The translations under genes and the position numbers were made by a program. The notes beneath the pieces are model-generated. The model made no database searches. It was not told the origin of the DNA and worked only from the letters and a program-made list of their open reading frames with translations. This document shows, one piece after another, positions 7,037 to 15,602 of a stretch of 15,602 nt of DNA. Every line of letters starts with the position of its first letter. Positions within the stretch are counted from its first letter, which is position 1. Source of the stretch: JACCQS01 sp050999295 (lineage in GTDB: Bacteria > Actinomycetota > Actinomycetes > Mycobacteriales > Geodermatophilaceae); NCBI GenBank assembly GCA_050999295.1, contig JBPCPI010000144.1, positions 1-15,602 on the forward strand, given 5' to 3'.

Positions 7037-7042
7037 ATGCTA
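7037..7042 (-). promoter_or_regulatory. Leaderless -10 box of trmI
   Basis: TAGCAT on the minus strand, followed by seven bases (CGCCCCG) and the trmI ATG at 7029. There is no Shine-Dalgarno between them. It faces the -10 box of the nuclease gene across the same 73-bp intergenic stretch. Confidence 0.55.
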
Positions 7043-7090
7043 CGAGCACGCCGGGGTGCGTCGCTTCGGTGGATCGTCGGTAGGCACGCC

Positions 7091-7096
7091 TACCCT
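7091..7096 (+). promoter_or_regulatory. Leaderless -10 box of the RecB-like nuclease gene
   Basis: TACCCT on the plus strand, followed by six bases (GCGGAT) and the GTG at 7103. The box plus the absence of a ribosome site supports GTG 7103 as the start, against the much longer upstream frame that would overlap trmI. Confidence 0.5.
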
Positions 7097-7102
7097 GCGG
7101 AT

Positions 7103-8050
7103 GTGACCACTCAGGCAGCGCCGTTCAGCGTCGAATCACGCACCAGCTCGCTGTCGCCCTCGCGGGCCGCGGACTTCAAGACCTGCCCGCTGCTCTACCG
7201 CCTTCGGGCGATCGACCGGCTCCCGCAGCGACCCTCGGCTGCGGCGGCCAGGGGCACCCTCGTCCATGCCGTGCTCGAACGCCTCTACGACCTGCCGGCC
7301 GCGGACCGGACGGCTGAGGTGGCCAAGGCCATGGTGGCCACCGAATGGGCGAAGCTGCTCGAGGCCGAGCCCGACCTCCAGAAGATAGTGACCGAACTCC
7401 GGGACCGAGCGGCTAACCGGATCCAGAGCGATCTCGACCCCGCGGCGGATCCCGGCGACGATCCCGTTCTCGTTCCCGAACCTGACGCAGGCGTGATCGA
7501 CAGGTGGTTGACCTCGGCGGCAGACCTGCTGGATTCCTACTTCACCCTCGAGGATCCGACCCGGATCCAGCCGGTGGGGCGGGAGCTTATGGTCGAGTTC
7601 GACCTGGGCGACGGGCCGGTCCTGCGCGGGATCATCGACCGGCTCGACGCCACTACCGACGGCGACCTCCGGGTGGTGGATTACAAGACTGGCGTGACCC
7701 CACGTGTCGCCTTCGAGGCCAAGGCCTTGTTCCAGATGAAGTTCTACGCGCTCGTGCTCTACCGGACCCGCGGTGTGGTCCCCCGCCAGCTGCGGCTGCT
7801 CTACCTGGGCGACAAGGACATGCTCAGCTACGCCCCCGAGGCCGACGAGCTCGATCGGTTCGAGCGAACCCTGCGGGCGATCTGGGCCGCGATCCAGGCA
7901 AGCATCGACAAGCAGGAGTTCCGGGCCAGCCCCAGCCGACTGTGCGCCTGGTGTGACTTCCAGGCAGTGTGCCCGGCCTGGGGCGGCACCCCGCCGCCCT
8001 ATCCGGTGGCAGCCGCGCCGGTGGATGACCCTGCGGGCGAGCCGGACTAA
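7103..8050 (+). CDS. RecB/Cas4-like PD-(D/E)XK nuclease with a four-cysteine Fe-S site
   Basis: A 315-residue stand-alone exonuclease-type protein, likely cytoplasmic and acting in DNA repair or processing. The PD-(D/E)XK core is readable: a helix with GTLVHAVLERLY (His55), RGIIDRLD with Asp179, and VVDYKTG with Asp193 and Lys195, followed by FQMKFYALVLYR, the usual QxxxYA-like helix. Cys28 in FKTCPLLYR, with Cys281, Cys284 and Cys290 in CAWCDFQAVC, forms the 1+3 cysteine layout that holds a 4Fe-4S cluster in Cas4, AddB and related RecB-family nucleases. All catalytic and cluster residues are present. No helicase domain is attached and there is no cas gene nearby, so a CRISPR role is unlikely. 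GTG 7103 is chosen over the in-frame start at 6791, which would lie antisense through trmI. Its TAA overlaps the stop codon of the convergent HAD gene. Confidence 0.9.
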   Translation: MTTQAAPFSVESRTSSLSPSRAADFKTCPLLYRLRAIDRLPQRPSAAAARGTLVHAVLERLYDLPAADRTAEVAKAMVATEWAKLLEAEPDLQKIVTELRDRAANRIQSDLDPAADPGDDPVLVPEPDAGVIDRWLTSAADLLDSYFTLEDPTRIQPVGRELMVEFDLGDGPVLRGIIDRLDATTDGDLRVVDYKTGVTPRVAFEAKALFQMKFYALVLYRTRGVVPRQLRLLYLGDKDMLSYAPEADELDRFERTLRAIWAAIQASIDKQEFRASPSRLCAWCDFQAVCPAWGGTPPPYPVAAAPVDDPAGEPD

Positions 8051-8816
8051 GCGAGCTGGGACTGCCTCAGCGCGTCCTGGTGCAGGGAGAGCACTTCGGA
8101 CAGACCGGTCAGCGTCATCCCGGCCAGGCTTCTCCGAAAGGTCACGCCGGGCAGGGGGTTGACCGGAACGGCTGCCGGCACGACCAGGACCGCGCAGCCA
8201 GCAGCACGCGCCGACGTCGCCCCAGTCATCGAATCCTCGATCGCCACACAGCCGCCGGCATCGACTCCGAGCCGCTGCGCTGCCAGTAGATAGGGATCCG
8301 GATGCGGTTTTCCTCGGCTGACCTGCTCGCCGCTGACGACGGTGGTGAAGGCACCGTCGGGTAGCGCGGCGATCACGGCGTCGGTCATCTGCCGGTAGGA
8401 CATGGTCACCAGTCCGGTAGGCACCCCCGCAGCACATACCTCGGCCAGCAAGTCCAGCGCACCCGGCCGCCAGGGCGGCGCCTGGACCACTCCGGCCACG
8501 ACCTGGGACTGCAGCCGTTCGATGATCACCGGCTGCGGAAGGTCCACGCCGATCTGCGCACGCAGGTAGGTGGCGGAATCCCAGAGCGACCAGCCCACCA
8601 GATGCCGTGCCTGCTCGTCACTCCAGGGGCAGCCGTACTCGCCGACGAGCAGCGTCTCGGCCTCGAACCACAACGGCTCGCTGTCGAGCAGCGTCCCGTC
8701 CAGGTCGAAGAGCACCTCGGCAGGCAGCGACATCTGGCGTTTTTGGCCAAAACCGCCAGGTTCGGGACGGCGCAGCGGGTGCGCGGGTTCGGTGGACACC
8801 GGCGATTCGAACCGGC

Positions 8817-8820
<4 letters not shown>
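8047..8820 (-). CDS. HAD-superfamily phosphatase, beta-phosphoglucomutase-like
   Basis: A 257-residue protein from the ATG at 8820. It has all four HAD motifs: I LFDLDGTLLDSEP (nucleophile and acid Asp), II LVTMSYR, III SRGKPHPDPYLLAAQRLG (Lys), IV AIEDSMTGATSARAAG (metal Asp). The alpha-helical cap between motif I and II places it in the subfamily with beta-phosphoglucomutases and small sugar-phosphate or nucleotide phosphatases; the substrate cannot be told from sequence. The ATG at 8820 overlaps the metH stop as ATGA, which argues for translational coupling, but it adds a 29-residue, probably disordered, N-terminus. Homologues start close to the second ATG at 8733 (MSLPAEVLFDLDGT), giving 228 residues. 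A 26-bp palindrome sits immediately before that second ATG. The stop overlaps that of the convergent nuclease gene. Confidence 0.9.
8734..8759. repeat. 26-bp near-perfect palindrome in the metH-HAD junction
   Basis: Outer arms CTGGCG (8734-8739) and CGCCAG (8754-8759) flank the perfect core TTTTGGCCAAAA (8741-8752). The only mismatch in 13 pairs is T8740 against C8753. It lies 57 nt after the metH stop and directly before the alternative HAD start at 8733. It may be a protein-binding operator, or an RNA hairpin with a GGCC loop that separates metH from HAD expression. The AT-rich core is out of character with the surrounding coding DNA. Confidence 0.6.
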
Positions 8821-12365
<3,545 letters not shown>

Positions 12366-12371
12366 CGGTCA

Positions 12372-12377
12372 AGGCTA
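12372..12377 (-). promoter_or_regulatory. Leaderless -10 box of metH
   Basis: TAGCCT on the minus strand, then six bases (TGACCG) and the GTG start at 12365. It supports GTG 12365 as the true start and predicts an mRNA that begins at the start codon. Confidence 0.5.
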
Positions 12378-12406
12378 CCGAGGGTCCGTAGGTGGCCTGC
12401 ATAACT

Positions 12407-12446
12407 CCGCCCAGCGTGCCCAGCCGCCCAGCGTGCCCAGCCGCCC
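12407..12446. repeat. 17-bp direct tandem repeat between metH and the PAC2 gene
   Basis: The unit CCGCCCAGCGTGCCCAG occurs at 12407-12423 and again, identically, at 12424-12440, followed by a third partial copy CCGCCC (12441-12446). It lies between the two divergent -10 boxes, upstream of both genes. Two identical units in non-coding DNA could be a pair of regulator sites or a slippage tract that varies between strains. Confidence 0.8.
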
Positions 12447-12477
12447 GTCTTGCCAATCTGAACGAATGCGGACGACG

Positions 12478-12483
12478 TAGGCT
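12478..12483 (+). promoter_or_regulatory. Leaderless -10 box of the PAC2 gene
   Basis: TAGGCT on the plus strand, then six bases (GGTCCG) and the GTG at 12490. The hexamer is the same as that before dop, with the same spacing. Confidence 0.55.
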
Positions 12484-12489
12484 GGTCCG

Positions 12490-13338
12490 GTGACAGCATT
12501 CGATTCCCTACCCGCGCTCAGCGACCCTGTCGTCGTCGCCGCCTTCGAGGGTTGGAACGATGCCGGAGACGCCGCGACCGGGGCGGTCGAACACCTCGAA
12601 CTCATCTGGGACGCCTCTCCGCTGGCCGCGCTGGACCCCGACGACTACTACGACTTCCAGGTGAACCGGCCCACTGTGACCCACGTCGACGGGGTCAGCC
12701 GGCGGATCGAATGGCCGACTACTCGGATCTCGGTCGCCCGACCGACCGGATCAGCGCGAGACATCGTGCTGGTGCGTGGCATCGAGCCCAACATGCGCTG
12801 GCGTGGATTCTGCGAGGAGCTCATCGAGCTCTGCAAGGAACTCGACGTCAGCACCGTGGTCACGCTCGGTGCGCTGCTGGCTGACACCCCGCACACCCTG
12901 CCGGTTCCGGTCACCGGGACCTCCTATGACTCAGAGTCCGCCAAGCGTTGGGGTCTGGAGACCTCACGATACGAAGGACCGACCGGGATCGTCGGCGTTT
13001 TCCAGAACGCGTGCGTCCAGGCGGGACTGCCAGCAGTCTCCTTCTGGGCCGCTGTGCCGCACTATGTCTCCCAGCCGCCCGCCCCCAAGGCCACCGTCGC
13101 GCTGCTGCAACGCGTCGAGGAGGTCCTCGAGGTGAGCGTGCCGCTGGGCGCGCTGCCGGCGCAGGGCGAGGAATGGGTGCGTACGGTCAGCGAGATGGCC
13201 AGCGAGGACGACGAGGTCGTGGAGTACGTGCGAGCCCTCGAGGAGAAGGCCAGCCAGATCGACCTCTCGCAGGCCAGCGGCGACGCCATCGCCAAGGACT
13301 TCGAGCGCTACCTGCGCCGCCGCGGCCGGCAACTGTAG
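12490..13338 (+). CDS. PAC2-family (proteasome assembly chaperone 2-like) protein
   Basis: A 282-residue soluble protein of the actinobacterial PAC2 family. Recognisable blocks are VVVAAFEGWNDAGDAATGAVEHL (18-40), the DPDDYYDFQVNRP segment (51-63), RRIEWPTTRISVARP (73-87), IVLVRGIEPNMRWRGFCEEL (92-111), VVTLGALLADTPHTLPVPVTGTS (120-142), YEGPTGIVGVFQNACVQAGLP (159-179) and SFWAAVPHYVSQPPAPKATVALL (182-204). The C-terminal about 60 residues are acidic and helical. The fold is shared with eukaryotic PAC2 and archaeal PbaB proteins; the role in actinomycetes is not established, although M. tuberculosis Rv2125 lies near the proteasome genes as this one does. The GTG start is set by the leaderless promoter and by the family N-terminus. 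The cupin gene follows 6 bp after its stop, so they are probably one operon. Confidence 0.9.
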   Translation: MTAFDSLPALSDPVVVAAFEGWNDAGDAATGAVEHLELIWDASPLAALDPDDYYDFQVNRPTVTHVDGVSRRIEWPTTRISVARPTGSARDIVLVRGIEPNMRWRGFCEELIELCKELDVSTVVTLGALLADTPHTLPVPVTGTSYDSESAKRWGLETSRYEGPTGIVGVFQNACVQAGLPAVSFWAAVPHYVSQPPAPKATVALLQRVEEVLEVSVPLGALPAQGEEWVRTVSEMASEDDEVVEYVRALEEKASQIDLSQASGDAIAKDFERYLRRRGRQL

Positions 13339-13344
13339 ATCGGC

Positions 13345-13704
13345 ATGCAGGAGCCGGTCGATCTTGCTGCGATGCTGGCGACCTTTGACGAGCCGTGGTC
13401 ACCTCGCACGGTGTCGCAGCTGAACGACTACGACATCCGGGTGGTCAAGACCAGGGGTGAGTTCACCCGTCACTCGCATCCCGAGACCGATGAGTTCTTT
13501 CTGGTCCTCAACGGGTCGCTCACGATCAAGCTGGATGACGCAGAGGTCACGTTGGGGCCCGGCCAGATGTACGTCGTCCCCCGTGGCGTTCCACATCAAC
13601 CAGTGTCGGCCGATGGGGCCGACGTCGTCCTCATCGAACCCAGCGAGACCGTGAACACCGGCGACACACCCAGCGAGCTGACCGCCGAACGCCGCGTCGT
13701 CTGA
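13345..13704 (+). CDS. Small single-domain cupin, metal-binding
   Basis: A 119-residue protein with one conserved cupin barrel. Motif 1 spans residues 38-57 as GEFTRHSHPETDEFFLVLNG, placing metal ligands at His43, His45 and Glu50. Motif 2 spans 73-84 as GQMYVVPRGVPH, with the fourth ligand His84. All four ligands are present, so it should bind a divalent metal. Proteins of this size are often isomerases, small dioxygenases or ligand sensors, and nothing here allows a choice. It starts 6 bp after the PAC2 stop with no Shine-Dalgarno of its own, so translation is probably coupled to PAC2. The C-terminal 20 residues are hydrophilic and lie outside the barrel. There is no signal peptide. Confidence 0.85.
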   Translation: MQEPVDLAAMLATFDEPWSPRTVSQLNDYDIRVVKTRGEFTRHSHPETDEFFLVLNGSLTIKLDDAEVTLGPGQMYVVPRGVPHQPVSADGADVVLIEPSETVNTGDTPSELTAERRVV

Positions 13705-13787
13705 TCAGCGGGGCCTAGTTCGCGGCCCTGAGGCAACCCGGTCCATCTGGCCGGCGCGGTCCGCCTCGGAGTTGAGGAACAACGGAA

Positions 13788-13823
13788 CAGCCGTTAGCGC
13801 TGAGAATGATCTTGTAGCGGCTG
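13788..13823. other. Imperfect hairpin after the cupin gene
   Basis: CAGCCGTTA (13788-13796) and TAGCGGCTG (13815-13823) pair at eight of nine positions with an 18-base loop, in the 253-bp stretch 13705-13957 that has no credible gene. It is 84 bp after the cupin stop, so it may end the PAC2-cupin transcript, but it lacks a T-tract. I see no tRNA or other RNA gene in the rest of this stretch. Confidence 0.3.
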
Positions 13824-13905
13824 GTTCGCCGGGCTCGCGGGGGTGACAGCGGGTCGGCACGCGGATACACTTTTCGTAGCCCGTTGCGTTGAGCTTCGGG
13901 AAGTG

Positions 13906-13941
13906 AGCCCGAGACCGCCGGACGACCGTGGCGCTCGGGCT
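13906..13941 (-). terminator. Strong hairpin downstream of the DUF3800-like gene
   Basis: AGCCCGAG (13906-13913) pairs perfectly with CTCGGGCT (13934-13941), and the stem continues inside with CGCC (13916-13919) against GGCG (13930-13933) around a 10-base loop, with two bulged bases. It begins 16 bp after the stop of the DUF3800-like gene on the minus strand. This fits a GC-rich actinomycete terminator without a T-run. Confidence 0.5.
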
Positions 13942-13957
13942 TCGCGCTTGTTTGGGC

Positions 13958-14494
13958 TCAGACCGCTCGGACGTTGGTGACGACCGGTTCGACGCGTCGT
14001 TGCCAGTCGCCGCCTTTGGCCCAGCACCAGGCGATCGCGTCGGGCACCGCAAGCGCCAATTCGGCTGAGGTTCTGCGGTGTTCGTAGCGCAAGGTGTCTC
14101 GACACCCGGTGGCGCGGGTGAACTCGATCAGCTTCTGGTTGTCCCAGCTGACGAGCGAGTCGTCCTGTTCGAGCACCAGCATGCTGTCGCCGCGGGAGGC
14201 CGCGTCCTCGACGATCGCGCGCAGACAGGCCGCGCGGCGTTCCCGCTCGTTTCGGTAACGACGGCCCGCGTCATAGATCGTCGCCTGCACGCCGCTGACT
14301 GCGACGGCGGTGGCGATGGAGATGGAGCCCTTGCGAGCGTCGTTCTCGTCCTTCATGTGCAGCCGCCGTTGACCAGGCAACACCAAACCCCGCAGGATTC
14401 TCCGGATCGGGTCGAGGTCCTCGGGTAGGACGACACCGGCCACCAGCAGGTAGCCGCGTCGCTTGGTCTCATCGACGAAGACGTGGCCCCTCAC
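13958..14494 (-). CDS. DUF3800-like protein, partner of the recombinase
   Basis: A 178-residue soluble protein. The N-terminus GHVFVDETKRRGYLLVAGVVLP resembles the start of DUF3800 proteins, where an acidic pair (here D8, E9) follows the first strand of an RNase H-like fold. Other conserved-looking polar positions are H46 and K48-D49 in LHMKDE, E109 and D111-D112 in LEQDD, and E138-H139 and D152 in YEHRRTSAELALAVPDAIAW. The function of the family is unproven, but its acidic residues suggest a nuclease. It is shorter than many DUF3800 proteins (over 200 residues), and the assignment is tentative. The GTG start at 14494 overlaps the stop of the recombinase gene as GTGA, so the two are translationally coupled. 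A terminator-like hairpin follows. Such proteins are often found in mobile or defence-associated DNA. Confidence 0.75.
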   Translation of the reverse strand: MRGHVFVDETKRRGYLLVAGVVLPEDLDPIRRILRGLVLPGQRRLHMKDENDARKGSISIATAVAVSGVQATIYDAGRRYRNERERRAACLRAIVEDAASRGDSMLVLEQDDSLVSWDNQKLIEFTRATGCRDTLRYEHRRTSAELALAVPDAIAWCWAKGGDWQRRVEPVVTNVRAV

Positions 14495-15093
14495 GTCCCG
14501 CGGTTCCGACTCGTCCTCGGCTGTCCTGCACGTTGCACCGCGCGGTAGACAGTCGATCGGGCTACCGAGAACAGCTCAGCGAGCTCGGTGCTGGTGTGCT
14601 TCCCGGCTCGCCAGAGTTCGACCAGGTGAGCCTCCTGCGCGGGCTTGAGCTTGGGCTGCTTGCCTCGCAGCCGGCCCTTGGCCTTCGCGACCTTCATTCC
14701 CTCCCTTGTTCGCATCCTGATGAGGTCGGATTCAAATTCGGCGATCATGCCGAGGACGTTGAACAGCAGCCGGCCCACGGGGTCGGTCGGGTCATGCACT
14801 GAGCCGCCGATGTTGAGCTTGACTCCGGCGGTCGTGAGTTCCTCGACTATGTTGTGGGCATCGGTCAGCGAGCGGGCGAGCCGGTCGAGCTTGGGCACGA
14901 CCAGGGTGTCGCCGGAACGACAGGCAGCGAGCGCCTCGCGCAGACCGGGTCGGGCCCGGTTGGTGCCGGTCAGGCCGTGGTCGACGTAGATCCGGTTCGG
15001 CTTCACCCCGAGCGCGGTCAGCGCGTCGCGCTGCGCGGTGAGGTCCTGCTGATCGGTCGAGCAGCGGGCGTACCCGACGAGCATTCTGGCCAC
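14491..15093 (-). CDS. Serine recombinase (resolvase/invertase family)
   Basis: A 200-residue small serine recombinase. Residues 5-13 read LVGYARCST with Arg10 and the nucleophile Ser12. PKLDRLARS carries Asp70, Arg71 and Arg74 of the active site, and GLTGTNRARPGLREAL (40-55) is the usual resolvase segment. The long E-helix follows (GRLLFNVLGMIAEFESDLIR, then REGMKVAKAKG, about 107-140), and a Hin-like helix-turn-helix lies at 165-187 (HTSTELAELFSVARSTVYRAV). All catalytic residues are present, so it should be active. It would cut and rejoin DNA at short palindromic sites; no transposase is beside it, so it is not obviously a Tn3 or IS607 component. The GTG at 15093 is favoured over ATG 15084 because TACAAT lies 6 nt upstream. 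It is the first gene of an operon with the DUF3800-like gene. Confidence 0.93.
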   Translation of the reverse strand: MARMLVGYARCSTDQQDLTAQRDALTALGVKPNRIYVDHGLTGTNRARPGLREALAACRSGDTLVVPKLDRLARSLTDAHNIVEELTTAGVKLNIGGSVHDPTDPVGRLLFNVLGMIAEFESDLIRMRTREGMKVAKAKGRLRGKQPKLKPAQEAHLVELWRAGKHTSTELAELFSVARSTVYRAVQRAGQPRTSRNRGT

Positions 15094-15099
15094 CGAACG

Positions 15100-15105
15100 A
15101 TTGTA
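15100..15105 (-). promoter_or_regulatory. Leaderless -10 box of the recombinase operon
   Basis: TACAAT on the minus strand, the closest match to TATAAT in the window, then six bases (CGTTCG) and the GTG at 15093. No Shine-Dalgarno or clear -35 is seen. Confidence 0.6.
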
Positions 15106-15241
15106 GCGGTTAGGGCACCATCACCGGGCATTATGTCGGGCGGGTCTTCTGGGAATCGACGCAGGCCGGAAACTCGACGCCCACGCTTGCGCTCGCCTCA
15201 GATTGCGGGTGTCCCGTAGGAGGTTCGGCAAACGACACGAT

Positions 15242-15260
15242 CTCAATGGAGTTTATTGAG
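15242..15260. repeat. AT-rich inverted repeat upstream of the nucleotidyltransferase gene
   Basis: CTCAAT (15242-15247) and ATTGAG (15255-15260) are perfect 6-bp arms around a 7-base centre. The repeat lies 17 bp before the nucleotidyltransferase GTG, across the position of a -35, and about 150 bp from the recombinase start. It may be an operator for that gene or a binding site for the recombinase. Confidence 0.4.
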
Positions 15261-15277
15261 GCTGGCATGCTCGGGAT

Positions 15278-15602
15278 GTGGCTGATGATCCGCTGTTGAA
15301 CACTCTCGCGGCGCAGCTGGGCCGAGTCCGCGGCATCGTGGGCGTGACGCTCGGAGGCAGCCGGGCGCGCGGCGAACACACCGAAACCTCCGACTACGAC
15401 CTCGGCCTCTACTACCGCCAACCGCTGGACACGAATGCCCTCGGCACGCTTGCGCGCGGTGTTGCGGGCCCCGATGCGCAGGTTACTGAGCCCGGCGAAT
15501 GGGGGCCTTGGGTCGATGGTGGTGCGTGGCTGTCCATCGAGGGCAGATCCGTCGATTGGATCTATCGTGATGTCGACCGCGTCCGACGGGCGTGGGGCGA
15601 CG
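15278..15602 (+). CDS. Nucleotidyltransferase (pol beta superfamily), 3' end beyond the window
   Basis: An open frame of 108 codons from GTG 15278 to the window end, with an in-frame TGA at 15257 just upstream, so this GTG is the only start. The pol-beta-type nucleotidyltransferase motif is clear: VTLGGSRARGEHTETSDYDLGLYY (23-46), containing the GS signature (Gly27-Ser28) and the metal-binding pair Asp39 and Asp41. GEWGPWVDGGAWLSIEGRSVDWIYRDVDRVRRAW follows, where Asp93 is a good third carboxylate. This matches a common actinomycete family of predicted nucleotidyltransferases related to antibiotic adenylyltransferases and MNT toxin-antitoxin proteins; the substrate is unknown. There is no ribosome site. 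CATGCT, a weaker -10-like hexamer (A and last T kept), lies 6 nt before the GTG. The missing C-terminal part would decide the subfamily. Confidence 0.85.
   Translation, partial: MADDPLLNTLAAQLGRVRGIVGVTLGGSRARGEHTETSDYDLGLYYRQPLDTNALGTLARGVAGPDAQVTEPGEWGPWVDGGAWLSIEGRSVDWIYRDVDRVRRAWGD

Noticed and set aside
6791..7102. N-terminal extension of the nuclease frame
   Set aside because: It lies antisense within trmI. The leaderless -10 before GTG 7103 and the family N-terminus support the shorter protein.
12366..12489. Cobalamin riboswitch before metH
   Set aside because: The interval is only 124 bp, shared with a divergent promoter, and lacks the B12-box and long leader such an element needs.
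13705..13957. Small frames or a tRNA in the gap after the cupin gene
   Set aside because: No cloverleaf, ribosome site or recognisable peptide; the frames crossing it are continuations of shadows.
13943..15200. Possible direct repeats flanking the recombinase module (GCTTG...CTCAGA near 13946 and 15185)
   Set aside because: The two copies differ in length and match only in part; not good enough to call attachment sites.
15276..15278. ATG just before the nucleotidyltransferase GTG
   Set aside because: That frame reaches a TGA after seven codons; the nucleotidyltransferase motif is in the GTG 15278 frame.

Overview
This is a high-GC actinomycete chromosome segment. Evidence for that is the Pup-system genes (the ARC/Mpa ATPase and Dop), an F420-dependent dehydrogenase, an actinobacterial TrmI and PAC2 protein, GTG starts, and TAnnnT -10 boxes placed 6-7 nt before start codons. 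Gene content and order (Dop, ARC, lipoprotein, TrmI, RecB-like nuclease, MetH, PAC2) resemble the Mycobacterium tuberculosis Rv2112c-Rv2125 neighbourhood, so most of the window is conserved core, with accessory DNA at both ends.

Layout. 1-581 (+) is a deletion scar: the N-terminal half of a Fur-family repressor gene runs, out of frame, into the last quarter of a catalase gene. 648-4930 (-) holds arc, a septum-formation-type lipoprotein gene and dop. The usual next genes, pup and prcBA, are absent; the scar lies where they would be. 5065-6069 (+) is an F420-dependent glucose-6-phosphate-dehydrogenase-like enzyme. It converges on trmI (6121-7029, -), which is divergent from a stand-alone RecB/Cas4-type Fe-S nuclease gene (7103-8050, +). 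Next come a HAD phosphatase and cobalamin-dependent methionine synthase MetH (8047-12365, -), translationally overlapping. MetH is divergent from a PAC2 protein and a cupin (12490-13704, +). The right end (13705-15602) is accessory: a serine recombinase and a DUF3800-like protein in a GTGA-overlapping operon (-), then the start of a nucleotidyltransferase gene (+) that runs off the window.

Working together. ARC keeps its ATPase motifs and ends in GQYL, the proteasome-docking tail, so a 20S proteasome is expected elsewhere in the genome. Dop has every family block, but the active-site aspartate (D95 of M. tuberculosis Dop) is alanine here (A96, codon GCC). Together with the missing pup/prcBA neighbours, this is the most striking observation in the window: a full-length Dop predicted to be catalytically impaired or altered.

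A second theme is transcription without leaders. dop, trmI, the nuclease, metH, PAC2, the recombinase and probably the nucleotidyltransferase each have a -10-like hexamer ending 6-7 nt before the start codon and no Shine-Dalgarno. arc and the F420 enzyme instead have GGAGG sites. Family assignments rest on motifs read by eye; no database search was possible.
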